64,000 nucleotides of DNA from Flavihumibacter stibioxidans (lineage in GTDB: Bacteria; Bacteroidota; Bacteroidia; Chitinophagales; Chitinophagaceae), in the NCBI RefSeq assembly GCF_014332695.1, contig NZ_MBUA01000001.1, positions 1,054,001 to 1,118,000 of the forward strand. Reading direction: 5' to 3'. Position 1 is the stretch's first letter; each line of letters starts with the position of its first letter. The translations under genes and the position numbers were made by a program. The notes under the pieces were generated by a model that saw only the letters and a program-made list of their open reading frames with translations, searched no databases and had not been told where the DNA came from. Shown in pieces: positions 42,705-51,374 of the stretch.

Positions 42705-45141
42705 GGTCCTGGTAATCGAGAAAATAGATAAAACGGATGGTGAATTCATTGCCATGTCCCATGTTAAACACCTGATTGAGGTTCTGCGTATAACCAGGAT
42801 GGGTTTTGATATCGTTTGTTGACTGCGGATCAACCCAGTTTTTCCAGCCGGCAACTATCCTGGAACCCAACCTGAAATCCCAGACATAAAATACATCCAC
42901 ATTAAATATGTTCACGTTTTGGTCCCTGCCATTAAGGAAAGGCCGATCAATCCAGTTACCATCACCGTCAACCGTAAAGAATTTTCTGTTGGTCACCTTA
43001 CTCCAGTAATGTCTTCCCCTGAAGGTCATATTCATCCTTGGAGTGAAATTATAAATTCCGCTTAGGACCGTTGCTACATCATAAACTTTTCTCAATGCAG
43101 CGATTGGTTCACCGTTTGCTTCTCTTTCAAATGCATAGCCGACCTGCCCGTTATCACTCTGGAGGTTATTGCTGAGTTCTGCGGAAAACCTTTGACTGAA
43201 GCGATACCTGATACCATTATTCAGCCGGTAATACATGTCATTATACACATCCTTACTTTCTGCAAACCCGATATTCCAATATCCATACAATCTTTTACGA
43301 CTGTCCGTGCTGCCACTCAATCCTACATAAAACCATGATGGCCTCATAAGTTTTTTATAGTTGGACCGCAATTCAAAATAATCATAGTATTTGACTGGAT
43401 TCAGGACCAATTCAGCGGTCATATCCCAGAAATTCTTGAACCACCAGAAGGCACTTGCTTTTATTTGTACCGATTGAAAACCGTATGGTTTATAGAGGTT
43501 GGTTTGCTCGGCATATAATTTGTAGCGTTGCTGGAGAAAGCGAATTGTTGGGGTAAACACATTGTAACTGATACTGCCTTCGGTGGTAATTTCATTTGGC
43601 GCCAGCAGGAAACCCATGTCATTTGTATTATAACGGTCAGACTCAACCGAACTTCCCAGGTTCCATTGCCATTGTCCGCTTACTTTTCCAAAACTTGCAT
43701 AATTGGCCCAGCCATCGTAGCCATCAGGGCCGGTAATCCTGCTATACCTGGGTTTCAGGAAGAGCGCATGCCTGTTGTCCTTTGTGTACAATCCAAGGTC
43801 GAGAGCCGTTACATTGGCATCAGCAGCAGATCCGTTCCTTAAAACATTGGTATTGGTAAAACTGATATAAGAACGGTTCTGCAGGGCCTTGTCGAGCACC
43901 ACAATATTATAGTTTGCCATTTCTTCGGTCCTGATCAGTGAGTCGCGGCCACTGGATTGATTTCTTATAATGGCATTAACCGGGCGGGTTACTGCATTAA
44001 AGACTCCTATACCCAGGTTGTGCTTGTTACGTCCGGAAAATTTGATCGCATTATAAAGGGGGGTAACAGATGGATTTTTAACGACAGAATATTTCCCGTT
44101 ATCTGCAAGAGCATCCACACCGGAATATCCTGCCGGGGTTCGGCCAACCCGACGTGAATAGAAGATGTCGGCCTTATTGAATAATTCGGTTCCTTCGGTA
44201 AAGAAGGGGCGGTTTTCCTGGAACTGGATATCAAAGGGTGTGAGGTTATTGACTTTATTATCGGAGATCACCTGACCAAAATCCGGCACCAGGGTAGCAT
44301 CGAGGGTAAAACTTTCATTAACGCCCCATTTGAGGTCCATGCCCCCGCTTTTCAGCCATTCCTGCTGGCGGTTGCCACTCGGGTCAGGTGGGTTGGACCT
44401 GTAACCACCGCTGATATAGGGAGAAAAGCTCAGGCGAAGCGGTGGTGCAAGGTCCTTCAAACCTTCCAGGTCACCAAACTGGTTCACAAAACCATTAACC
44501 GCCGGATTGACCGGGTTCCAGAAACTCGTTTCATTATGGGCTCGTGAAAAACGGAGGAATTGTATACCCCAGGACTGCAGGGAATCCTTTGAAAATCGGA
44601 TGGCACTGTAGGGGATTTTCATTTCCACTGACCATCCTTCTTTATTCATGGCAACCCGGCTATCCCAAACTGCATCCCAACTTACATCTCCGTAATTACC
44701 CCAGTCTCCTGAAAAATTAGCCGAAAGCCGGGCATCACTCTGTACGTTACGGGAAGTGACCAGGAACTGAAACCCATTCTGTCTGTCCTTATATGTATCA
44801 ATAAAAATGGCAAAATGATCAGCATCTGCCCTGTTGTGCTGGTCGCGCGCTGTCAGTTGACGTCTTACAGCTGTGGGATCATCATACAATTGAGCGGCGA
44901 TGTAAATAGCATAATGGTCGTATACAACTTTTACGCTGGTCCTTTGGCTGGCTGCCTTACCAAAACTTGGTTGGTTGGTAATAAAATCGCCGGCTTCTGC
45001 CACCCCCTTCCAGGCCTCATCGTCAAGCACACCATCCAGTTTCGGAGCGTGACCGACCCTGGTGGTAATTGTCTGTTTATTTTGGGCAGCCAGGAAATAT
45101 CCTGACAGCAGAATCCATAAGAGTAAAAAAAATCGCATCAT
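42679..45141 (-). CDS. Outer-membrane DUF5916 protein with N-terminal CBM9-like domain
   Basis: An 820-residue exported protein starting at the double ATG 45141/45138 with signal peptide MMRFFLLLWILLSGYFLAAQ. The N-terminal domain (about 30-230) is of the CBM9-like type: PKLDGVLDDEAWKGV, YVVYDHYAIYIAAQL-like strands and VEMKIPYSAIRFSK. The remainder is DUF5916, rich in alternating Tyr/Asn/Arg strands consistent with a C-terminal beta barrel. Such proteins are common in Bacteroidota outer membranes; substrate unknown. The terminator at 45207-45229 separates it from the upstream regulator gene, so it has its own promoter. Confidence 0.87.
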   Translation of the reverse strand: MMRFFLLLWILLSGYFLAAQNKQTITTRVGHAPKLDGVLDDEAWKGVAEAGDFITNQPSFGKAASQRTSVKVVYDHYAIYIAAQLYDDPTAVRRQLTARDQHNRADADHFAIFIDTYKDRQNGFQFLVTSRNVQSDARLSANFSGDWGNYGDVSWDAVWDSRVAMNKEGWSVEMKIPYSAIRFSKDSLQSWGIQFLRFSRAHNETSFWNPVNPAVNGFVNQFGDLEGLKDLAPPLRLSFSPYISGGYRSNPPDPSGNRQQEWLKSGGMDLKWGVNESFTLDATLVPDFGQVISDNKVNNLTPFDIQFQENRPFFTEGTELFNKADIFYSRRVGRTPAGYSGVDALADNGKYSVVKNPSVTPLYNAIKFSGRNKHNLGIGVFNAVTRPVNAIIRNQSSGRDSLIRTEEMANYNIVVLDKALQNRSYISFTNTNVLRNGSAADANVTALDLGLYTKDNRHALFLKPRYSRITGPDGYDGWANYASFGKVSGQWQWNLGSSVESDRYNTNDMGFLLAPNEITTEGSISYNVFTPTIRFLQQRYKLYAEQTNLYKPYGFQSVQIKASAFWWFKNFWDMTAELVLNPVKYYDYFELRSNYKKLMRPSWFYVGLSGSTDSRKRLYGYWNIGFAESKDVYNDMYYRLNNGIRYRFSQRFSAELSNNLQSDNGQVGYAFEREANGEPIAALRKVYDVATVLSGIYNFTPRMNMTFRGRHYWSKVTNRKFFTVDGDGNWIDRPFLNGRDQNVNIFNVDVFYVWDFRLGSRIVAGWKNWVDPQSTNDIKTHPGYTQNLNQVFNMGHGNEFTIRFIYFLDYQDLRKKQPLL

Positions 45142-45206
45142 TTCCCTGTGAATTGTAAAACTAATCCATGCACCCGAAAGCCGTGAACCATTCATCAAAC
45201 AATAAG

Positions 45207-45229
45207 AAAAACCCCGCCCTAAGGCGGGG
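45207..45229 (-). terminator. Rho-independent terminator after the S24 regulator gene
   Basis: CCCCGCC (45212-45218), loop CTAA, GGCGGGG (45223-45229). On the minus strand the stem is followed by TTTTT (complement of 45207-45211). Confidence 0.92.
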
Positions 45230-45267
45230 ATTACTAACCCATAATACTAAAAAACAACCAACTTTAA

Positions 45268-46017
45268 TTAATTCATCTTCTTTTTCAGGGTGCTGACCTG
45301 TTCCTGCAGGTTGGTTACGATGGAAGCCAATTGGTTCACATCCCATCTCTGCTGCTGGTTAGCCCGGGTAATGACCATCTGGGCCTGCCAAACTTCCACA
45401 ATATCATCTGCATCTACATTGTATGGCTGGTACACCGGGTTATCACTGACCAGCGTCAGTTTTTGCCTGGATCTGGGATTTTTCATCACCCTTTTATAGA
45501 CAATGCCTTCCTGCCGGGAAACAACTATATAGGTATTGCTGGTTTTCAGGGATTCGAGGTCATCGACTTTTTCACCTACAATCACCGAACCGCTGGGTGT
45601 TGGCAGCATGGAATCACCAATGATTTCAAAAGCCCGGTATTGCCCGGGAGCCAGCATAGGCAGCGTAAAAGTATTCAGTTCATCAATGAACTCGGGGTCG
45701 GCAAAACCCGCCAGGTAGCCTGCTGCTGCCTTTACCGGAACAAACTGGATGACAGTAGGCTCAACGGTAAGTTTCTGAGCCCGCCGTTTCGCAATATAAC
45801 TTCCCTTTGTGTCACCAAGGTCTTTCAGGAACAGCTCATCAAGGCTGACCTTAAAGATATCACTGACCATTTCAAGCACTTCCAGCCGCGGTTCAGCCCG
45901 TTCTTCTTCATAAGCTCCGAGCAGGGAACGCTTGATTTTTAACCTGGCTGCAAAATCCTCCTGCGTCCATCCACGTAGTTTTCGCAGGTACTTGAGGTTT
46001 TTTCCGGCAAATGACAT
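45268..46017 (-). CDS. LexA/CI-type transcriptional regulator with S24 peptidase domain
   Basis: A 249-residue protein with an N-terminal XRE HTH (about 8-62: WTQEDFAARLKIKRSLLGAYE) and a C-terminal S24 domain. The nucleophile Ser136 is in IIGDSMLPT and Lys175 in IVYKRV; an Ala99-Gly100 bond lies in the expected cleavage region (VKAAAGYLAG). The end forms a short coiled coil (VNQLASIVTNLQEQVSTLKKK). It could be an SOS-like repressor or a non-cleaved regulator of the same fold. A 17-bp palindrome at 46017-46033 overlapping the start codon suggests autoregulation. Target genes are unknown. Confidence 0.9.
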   Translation of the reverse strand: MSFAGKNLKYLRKLRGWTQEDFAARLKIKRSLLGAYEEERAEPRLEVLEMVSDIFKVSLDELFLKDLGDTKGSYIAKRRAQKLTVEPTVIQFVPVKAAAGYLAGFADPEFIDELNTFTLPMLAPGQYRAFEIIGDSMLPTPSGSVIVGEKVDDLESLKTSNTYIVVSRQEGIVYKRVMKNPRSRQKLTLVSDNPVYQPYNVDADDIVEVWQAQMVITRANQQQRWDVNQLASIVTNLQEQVSTLKKKMN

Positions 46018-46066
46018 GCTAACTGATTTAGCACAAACTTACTAATATTTTTATCAAACAACCAAA
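46017..46066 (-). promoter_or_regulatory. Promoter and palindromic operator of the S24 regulator
   Basis: Minus-strand TAAGTTTG (46034-46041) with TTTG about 21 bp upstream (46063-46066). The palindrome TGCTAA-N5-TTAGCA (46017-46033) covers the predicted start site (about 46027) and the A of the ATG. A further half-site TTAGTA precedes it. A bound repressor would block transcription directly. Confidence 0.6.
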
Positions 46067-46115
46067 AAACAGAGAATTAAAAATTAAAGCTGATTTTTGA
46101 TTTTTACTTATCGCT

Positions 46116-46919
46116 ATGGCTACAACCAGAAAAAAGAAAGACCAGCCCATCATCCTGATCACCAATGATGATGGCGTAACGGCACCCGGCATAAAAAACC
46201 TGATCGAAGCAGTAAAAGACCTGGGCAAGGTGGTGGTAGTGGCCCCCGACAAGCCGCAATCCGGTATGGGTCATGCCATAACCATCGGTTCTCCCCTGAG
46301 GCTTCACCCGGTTCATTATTTTGAAGGCATAGAAGCATATTCCTGCACAGGCACACCTGTTGACTGTGTAAAACTTGCAGTGGACAAGGTATTGCACCGA
46401 AAACCCGATATCTGTCTGAGCGGCATCAACCACGGTGCCAACCATTCCATCAATGTAATTTATTCAGGAACCATGTCTGCTGCCGTGGAAGCTGCGATAG
46501 AAAGCATTCCGTCCATTGGTTTTTCGCTGCTCGATTACAGTATTGAAGCAGATTTTTCCGCAGCGGCTATCTATGCCCGTCAGATAACAGAAATGGTGCT
46601 GAGCAAAAAACATGACAAACACCTTGTTTTGAATGTAAACATCCCGGCAGTACCGGAAGATCAGATAAAAGGAATTAAGATCTGCCGGCAGGCTTATGCC
46701 AAATACCAGGAAGATTTTCTGGAGCGTCAGGACCCGCACGGGCGGCGGTATTACTGGCTCACCGGGGAGTTCCTGAACTTCGACAAAGGCAGGGACACTG
46801 ATGTATGGGCGCTGCAGAATAACTATGTAAGTGTGGTGCCGGTACAATTTGACCTGACCAATTACGTTTTAAAAGCCAAACTTGAAAAAAGCTGGAAATC
46901 CGATGTTAAAAAAAGATAA
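46116..46919 (+). CDS. surE: 5'/3'-nucleotidase SurE
   Basis: Metal-dependent phosphatase acting on nucleoside 5'/3'-monophosphates and exopolyphosphate; survival factor in stationary phase. The 267 residues contain the diagnostic LITNDDGVTAPGIKNL (Asp-Asp metal site), VVVAPDKPQSGMGHAIT, CTGTPVDCVKLAVDK and LSGINHGANHSINVIYSGTM. Its last 17 bp overlap a small membrane protein gene and then lpxB follows, an arrangement I believe recurs in Chitinophagaceae. Confidence 0.96.
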   Translation: MATTRKKKDQPIILITNDDGVTAPGIKNLIEAVKDLGKVVVVAPDKPQSGMGHAITIGSPLRLHPVHYFEGIEAYSCTGTPVDCVKLAVDKVLHRKPDICLSGINHGANHSINVIYSGTMSAAVEAAIESIPSIGFSLLDYSIEADFSAAAIYARQITEMVLSKKHDKHLVLNVNIPAVPEDQIKGIKICRQAYAKYQEDFLERQDPHGRRYYWLTGEFLNFDKGRDTDVWALQNNYVSVVPVQFDLTNYVLKAKLEKSWKSDVKKR

Positions 46920-47199
46920 TATCAAATTGGGAATAGTGCTGGGAATTTTAGCCCCCCTGCTGGGTATGCTGATCTATTACCTCGTAGCCTTCCTCCCCAG
47001 GCATGTTCCATTTACAGAATACCTGGGTTATATGAAGCAGTACAAGTCATTATTGACTGCTGTCAGCAGCATTTCACTGGTGGCCAATGCTGTGCTGTTC
47101 ACCATTTATATCAACAGCCGGAAAGACAAAACAGCGCGCGGTGTATTTGTAGCCACCCTCCTGTACGGAATTACCGTGCTGCTTATCAAACTATTTTAA
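46903..47199 (+). CDS. Small hypothetical membrane protein between surE and lpxB
   Basis: A 98-residue protein from ATG 46903 (MLKKDNIKLGIVLG) with three predicted membrane segments (about 8-30, 52-72 and 80-97) and a charged loop NSRKDKTARG. It overlaps surE by 17 bp, so it is probably translationally coupled. An in-frame ATG at 46882 would extend it further into surE. Function unknown; the location next to lpxB hints at envelope biogenesis, but that is inference. Confidence 0.78.
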   Translation: MLKKDNIKLGIVLGILAPLLGMLIYYLVAFLPRHVPFTEYLGYMKQYKSLLTAVSSISLVANAVLFTIYINSRKDKTARGVFVATLLYGITVLLIKLF

Positions 47200-47243
47200 C
47201 CCCTCTCTCCGCTCACTTCCCACCTCTTACTATCTTTACCCAT

Positions 47244-48374
47244 ATGAAATATTACATCATTGCCGGTGAAGCAAGCGGGGACCTGCATGGGAGTAACCTC
47301 ATCAGGGAAATAAGGAAAAGGGATACTGCTGCCGAGATCAGGTGCTGGGGCGGTGACAAGATGGAACAGGCGGGCGCAAGTTTAGTAAAACATTATTCCG
47401 AACTGGCGTTCATGGGTTTTGTGGAGGTGATAGCGAACCTTCGTACCATTCTCCGCAATATTGATTTCTGCAAACAGGATATTACAGAGTTTTCTCCGGA
47501 TGTAATTATTTTCATCGACTACCCCGGCTTCAACCTTCGCATTGCTGCCTGGGCAAAGCAATCAGGCTATCGTACCATTTACTATATTTCTCCCCAGGTG
47601 TGGGCATGGAAGGAAAACAGGGTGAAGATCATCAAGTCATCCATTGACAAAATGCTGGTTATTCTCCCCTTTGAGAAACCATTTTATGAAAAATGGAACT
47701 ATGATGTCGAATATGTTGGTCACCCGTTGATCGAAGTGATCGACCAGTTTACCGCATCAAATCCGGAAATAAAACCAGATGAAAAATTAGTTGCCCTGCT
47801 GCCCGGAAGCCGTCGGCAGGAAATACTGAAAAAACTGCCTGTGATGCTGGAAACAACCAAAATGTTTCCGGGACTCCGCTTTGTAGTTGCGAAAGCACCG
47901 GGCCTGCCCGATTCCTTTTATGAACCATTACTGGCTCCCTATCCCAATGTAACAACCGCCAGCAATGCCACCTATGCGCTGCTAATGCAGTCGCGCGCAG
48001 CCCTGGTCACATCCGGTACCGCCACCCTGGAAACAGCCCTGTTCGGCGTACCGCAGGTGGTTTGCTATAAAGGCAACAGGATTTCCTACCTAATCGCAAA
48101 AAGGCTTATCAAGGTCAGGTATATCTCGCTGGTAAACCTCATCATGGACCGTCTCATCGTTAAAGAATTGATCCAGGATGATATGAATGTGAACAACCTT
48201 GGGCAGGAACTTAAAAATCTTCTTGCAGAAAGTCCATACCGAAACCGCATTGAAACAGATTACAGGGAGTTAAAATCCATTTTGCAAAAAGGAGGAAATG
48301 CCTCCGCACAGGCGGCTGAAAGTATCTGGCAATTTATGCAGCACCCATTGCAATTCAGCGCCGGAAAAAAATAA
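47244..48374 (+). CDS. lpxB: Lipid-A-disaccharide synthase
   Basis: Joins UDP-2,3-diacylglucosamine and lipid X to form the lipid A disaccharide, at the inner membrane. The 376 residues contain IIAGEASGDLHGSNLIREI at the N-terminus, IDYPGFNLRIA, YYISPQVWAWKENRVK and ALLPGSRRQEI (GT-B donor site), then TSGTATLETALFGVPQVVCYK. A near-consensus TATCTTTA at 47231-47238 just before the ATG suggests an additional leaderless start. Its 3' end overlaps the minus-strand DUF6728 gene by 20 bp. Confidence 0.96.
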   Translation: MKYYIIAGEASGDLHGSNLIREIRKRDTAAEIRCWGGDKMEQAGASLVKHYSELAFMGFVEVIANLRTILRNIDFCKQDITEFSPDVIIFIDYPGFNLRIAAWAKQSGYRTIYYISPQVWAWKENRVKIIKSSIDKMLVILPFEKPFYEKWNYDVEYVGHPLIEVIDQFTASNPEIKPDEKLVALLPGSRRQEILKKLPVMLETTKMFPGLRFVVAKAPGLPDSFYEPLLAPYPNVTTASNATYALLMQSRAALVTSGTATLETALFGVPQVVCYKGNRISYLIAKRLIKVRYISLVNLIMDRLIVKELIQDDMNVNNLGQELKNLLAESPYRNRIETDYRELKSILQKGGNASAQAAESIWQFMQHPLQFSAGKK

Positions 48375-48525
48375 ACCTGATCAGCATGTAAATAAGTGCC
48401 GCAGCAAACATTAACAGAGACAGCCTGTTGATGCCATGCATGTATCCAATCCATTTTGTGCGGGGAGCATTCGGATCCCTTTTCTTTATATAGAGATATT
48501 CTGCCAATTGCCTGAGGATGCCCAT
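48355..48525 (-). CDS. DUF6728-type small membrane protein, 56 aa
   Basis: A complete short frame reading MGILRQLAEYLYIKKRDPN at the start, TKWIGYMHGINRLS in the middle and one membrane helix (about residues 36-53) before the basic end FFRR. The pattern of an N-terminal amphipathic helix with YLYxKKRDPN, then a YMHGINR turn and single helix, matches small proteins labelled DUF6728 in Bacteroidota. It overlaps the end of lpxB by 20 bp on the opposite strand. Function unknown. Confidence 0.8.
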   Translation of the reverse strand: MGILRQLAEYLYIKKRDPNAPRTKWIGYMHGINRLSLLMFAAALIYMLIRFIFFRR

Positions 48526-48700
48526 TTTCTCTTTTTTAAAATATTAACAAAGCTAGTTGTTTTTTGTTGCAGGCTGACCTTCCTGCCACATGTCCGTATG
48601 CCCTATCGGTGATACAAATCACAGACAGGGCAACAACTATACAGGAATTTTGTACCTGCCCGGGAGAGCTTCAAAAGCTCCCTGCAATAAAAAATTACCG

Positions 48701-50104
48701 ATGAAAAGAATTTTCAAATTTCTGTTCACTTTTATAATAATAACATCCACGCGACTGCAGGCCCAGGAGGAACACCCGCAACCGGACAAAAAAGAATCCG
48801 ACACCACTTCCATTCTGCATGCTTTCAAAAAAGGGCATATCCATGGACACTTCCGGTATTTTTTCATGGCAACAGATAATGCCAGCGGACTGACGGATTA
48901 TTATGCCAACGCATTGGGCGGAGGCATCAAATATGAAACGGCGCCCTTTAAAGGTTTTCAGTTAGGTGTAGGCGGTTTTTTTATATACAATATCGGCTCG
49001 TCTGACCTCGCCACTCCCGATCCGGCAAGCGGTGCTGCCAACCGTTATGAACTGGGACTATTCGATATCCAGGACCCGGAAAACAAAAATGACATTGACC
49101 GGCTGGAAGAATTGTACCTGAAATATAATTTCAGGAAATCCGATATCATAGCAGGTAAACAACTACCCGAAATGCCATTTATCAACCAGCAGGACGGCCG
49201 GATGAGGCCTACTGAAATGGACGGCGCCATGGTTAATTTCAGGGAATTCAAAAACACCACCATTACTGCAGGTTATTTATGGCAAATATCTCCCAGAAGT
49301 ACGGTTGAATGGTTCAGTATCGGGGAATCTATCGGAGTATATTCCATGGGAGTGGCCGTTGATGGCACACCATCCAATTACCGCAACCAGCTTGAAAGTG
49401 GCGGAATAGCTGTTTTAGGCATTCAGAGAAAAATCGGAAAACACCTGACAGTTCAGTTATGGGAACAATATGTAGACAATATTTTTAATACAGCAATGGT
49501 GCAGGCAGACCTTGTGAAACCATTGAACAACCGGCTGAAACTCACTGCCGGTCTGCAACTGATCCGGCAGGATGCCATCAATGATGGCGGTAATGAAGAT
49601 CCGTCAAAAACCTATTTTGAAAAGGGCAGTAAAAGTTATGTATGGGGCCTCATGGCCGGGGTCAAGGACACCCGCTGGGATGCCTCCCTCAACTATACAC
49701 GAATTACCAAAGACGGCCGCTACCTGATGCCACGCGAATGGGGAAAGGATCCGTTCTATACTTTTTTACCAAGGGAAAGAAATGAAGGAAACGGTGACCT
49801 CGATGCTGTGGTGGCAAAATTCAGTTATGCCTTTCCCAGGGTACACCTGAAATCAACCCTGGGTTACGGACATTATTATTTGGCGGAGGTAACCAATACC
49901 GCACATAACAAGTACGGCCTGCCGTCATATAACCAGTTAAATGCTACGTTGAAATATGACTTCCAGAAAGTTTTGAAAGGGTTTGATGCACAATTTATTT
50001 ATGTATATAAAGGAGGCATTGGAAAAGATTTCGGAAATCCGAAATACATAATCAACAAAGTGGACAAGTCACATTTCAACCTGATCATAAATTATAATTT
50101 TTAA
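48701..50104 (+). CDS. Outer-membrane porin-like beta-barrel (OprD-like)
   Basis: A 467-residue exported protein with signal peptide from the ATG at 48701 (MKRIFKFLFTFIIITSTRLQAQ). The mature part has GHIHGHFRYFFMATDN at its beginning, RLEELYLKYNFRKSDIIAGKQ, and a series of alternating amphipathic strands ending with the aromatic residue of LIINYNF, as expected of a barrel. It resembles OprD-type porins. It is the first gene of a tight cluster leading to the TsdA-like and SoxB-like genes (11-bp gap to the next gene), so it may admit a sulfur compound or other anion; that is inference. Confidence 0.82.
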   Translation: MKRIFKFLFTFIIITSTRLQAQEEHPQPDKKESDTTSILHAFKKGHIHGHFRYFFMATDNASGLTDYYANALGGGIKYETAPFKGFQLGVGGFFIYNIGSSDLATPDPASGAANRYELGLFDIQDPENKNDIDRLEELYLKYNFRKSDIIAGKQLPEMPFINQQDGRMRPTEMDGAMVNFREFKNTTITAGYLWQISPRSTVEWFSIGESIGVYSMGVAVDGTPSNYRNQLESGGIAVLGIQRKIGKHLTVQLWEQYVDNIFNTAMVQADLVKPLNNRLKLTAGLQLIRQDAINDGGNEDPSKTYFEKGSKSYVWGLMAGVKDTRWDASLNYTRITKDGRYLMPREWGKDPFYTFLPRERNEGNGDLDAVVAKFSYAFPRVHLKSTLGYGHYYLAEVTNTAHNKYGLPSYNQLNATLKYDFQKVLKGFDAQFIYVYKGGIGKDFGNPKYIINKVDKSHFNLIINYNF

Positions 50105-50115
50105 AAACATTAACA

Positions 50116-50298
50116 ATGCTGGAAAAAATTGATCCTGTCTGGCTTCACCGCATCATAAGGTTTGGATTGGGTTCAGTATTTATTGGAGTGGCCACCCAGT
50201 TTGACGATGCCTGGCCTTTATACATTTTCGGCGGGGTGATGTTCATCTCAGGATTCATCCGTCCCAGGCGATGTATCGATGATAAATGCGATCTGTGA
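50116..50298 (+). CDS. YgaP-like (DUF2892-type) small membrane protein
   Basis: 60 residues with two membrane segments (about 10-28 and 32-48) and the charged end PRRCIDDKCDL. DUF2892-like proteins of this size are the membrane part of YgaP, where they accompany a rhodanese domain in sulfur handling; no rhodanese is fused or adjacent here. It lies 11 bp after the porin gene and 60 bp before the cytochrome gene start, consistent with one operon. Two C-terminal cysteines (CIDDKC) are notable. Function unknown. Confidence 0.75.
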   Translation: MLEKIDPVWLHRIIRFGLGSVFIGVATQFDDAWPLYIFGGVMFISGFIRPRRCIDDKCDL

Positions 50299-50358
50299 TA
50301 ATTATCACATACCATGTTTTTCAAAATCCTCATTTTTAAACTTAATTCAATAAAAGGA

Positions 50359-51348
50359 ATGGGAACGATTGCCAAATTACCGTTGAGAACCCTTGTCGTA
50401 TTCGGCATAACCACCGCAGTTTTAGCTTCCTGTGGTGATGAAAAGACAGATACGGTAAAAGCTGATAAAGATTCTGCAGTTACTCCATGGAGGGGATGGA
50501 GCCACTATTCTATTAAGCCGGGTGATACGCTGGAAAGATACGGTCACGAACTGATTTCCAATACCTCTTATTACCTCGGCCCCAAAGGCACGGTAGCGCC
50601 TATCAGTAATGGAATGAACTGCCAGAACTGCCACGTTGAAGGCGGTACGATTCCCTGGGGGAATAACTACAGCGCCGTGGTATCCACCTATCCGAAACTG
50701 CGTGCCCGCAGCGGCCAGATTGAGACAGTTTCCAAAAGGGTTAACGACTGTTTTGAAAGGAGCCTCAACGGAAAAGCCCTGGACACCAACAGCAGGGAAA
50801 TGAAAGCAATAATAGCCTACCTGCATTGGGTTGGTGATGAGGTTCCCAAGGGCGAATCACCAGCAGGAAGTGGTATCCTCGACCTGCCATATCTGGAACG
50901 AGCTGCCGACCCTGCAAAAGGTAAATCTGTTTATATCGCAAGTTGCCAGACTTGTCATGGCGCTAACGGTGAAGGACAACCTAAACCAGATGGTTCAGGA
51001 TATGTATACCCGCCATTATGGGGGCCTCACAGTTATAATGATGGCGCAGGTTTATTCCGGTTATCAAGATTTGCCGGTTACGTAAAGGCCAATATGCCTT
51101 TCCTTCAGGCAACATATGACCATCCGGTATTAACAGATGCCGAAGCATGGGATGTTGCTGCATTTGTAAATTCACAGCCAAGGCCTAAAAAAGATATCAG
51201 CCAGGACTGGCCCGATATATCAAAGAAACCGATTGACCATCCTTTCGGACCTTTCTCAGATGGATTCGGTGAGGAACAACATAAATTCGGTCCATTCAAA
51301 CCAATCAAAGAAGCAAGGGATGCTGCGAAGAAGAGTGTATCCCGTTAA
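50359..51348 (+). CDS. TsdA-like diheme cytochrome c (thiosulfate dehydrogenase type), lipoprotein
   Basis: A 329-residue protein from ATG 50359, preceded by AAAAGGA; lipobox VLASC near residue 25 predicts membrane anchoring. Two class I cytochrome domains: CQNCH at 88-92 within NGMNCQNCHVEGGTIPWG, and CQTCH at 196-200 within CQTCHGANGEGQ. Between them RVNDCFERSLNGKALDT and YPKLRARSG match the TsdA signature region, whose Cys serves as heme ligand in characterised TsdA. TsdA oxidises thiosulfate to tetrathionate or the reverse. It is next to a SoxB-like gene (26-bp gap). The direction of the reaction cannot be read from sequence. Confidence 0.82.
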   Translation: MGTIAKLPLRTLVVFGITTAVLASCGDEKTDTVKADKDSAVTPWRGWSHYSIKPGDTLERYGHELISNTSYYLGPKGTVAPISNGMNCQNCHVEGGTIPWGNNYSAVVSTYPKLRARSGQIETVSKRVNDCFERSLNGKALDTNSREMKAIIAYLHWVGDEVPKGESPAGSGILDLPYLERAADPAKGKSVYIASCQTCHGANGEGQPKPDGSGYVYPPLWGPHSYNDGAGLFRLSRFAGYVKANMPFLQATYDHPVLTDAEAWDVAAFVNSQPRPKKDISQDWPDISKKPIDHPFGPFSDGFGEEQHKFGPFKPIKEARDAAKKSVSR

Positions 51349-51374
51349 TACTGAACTTTAAACAATCGATTGCC

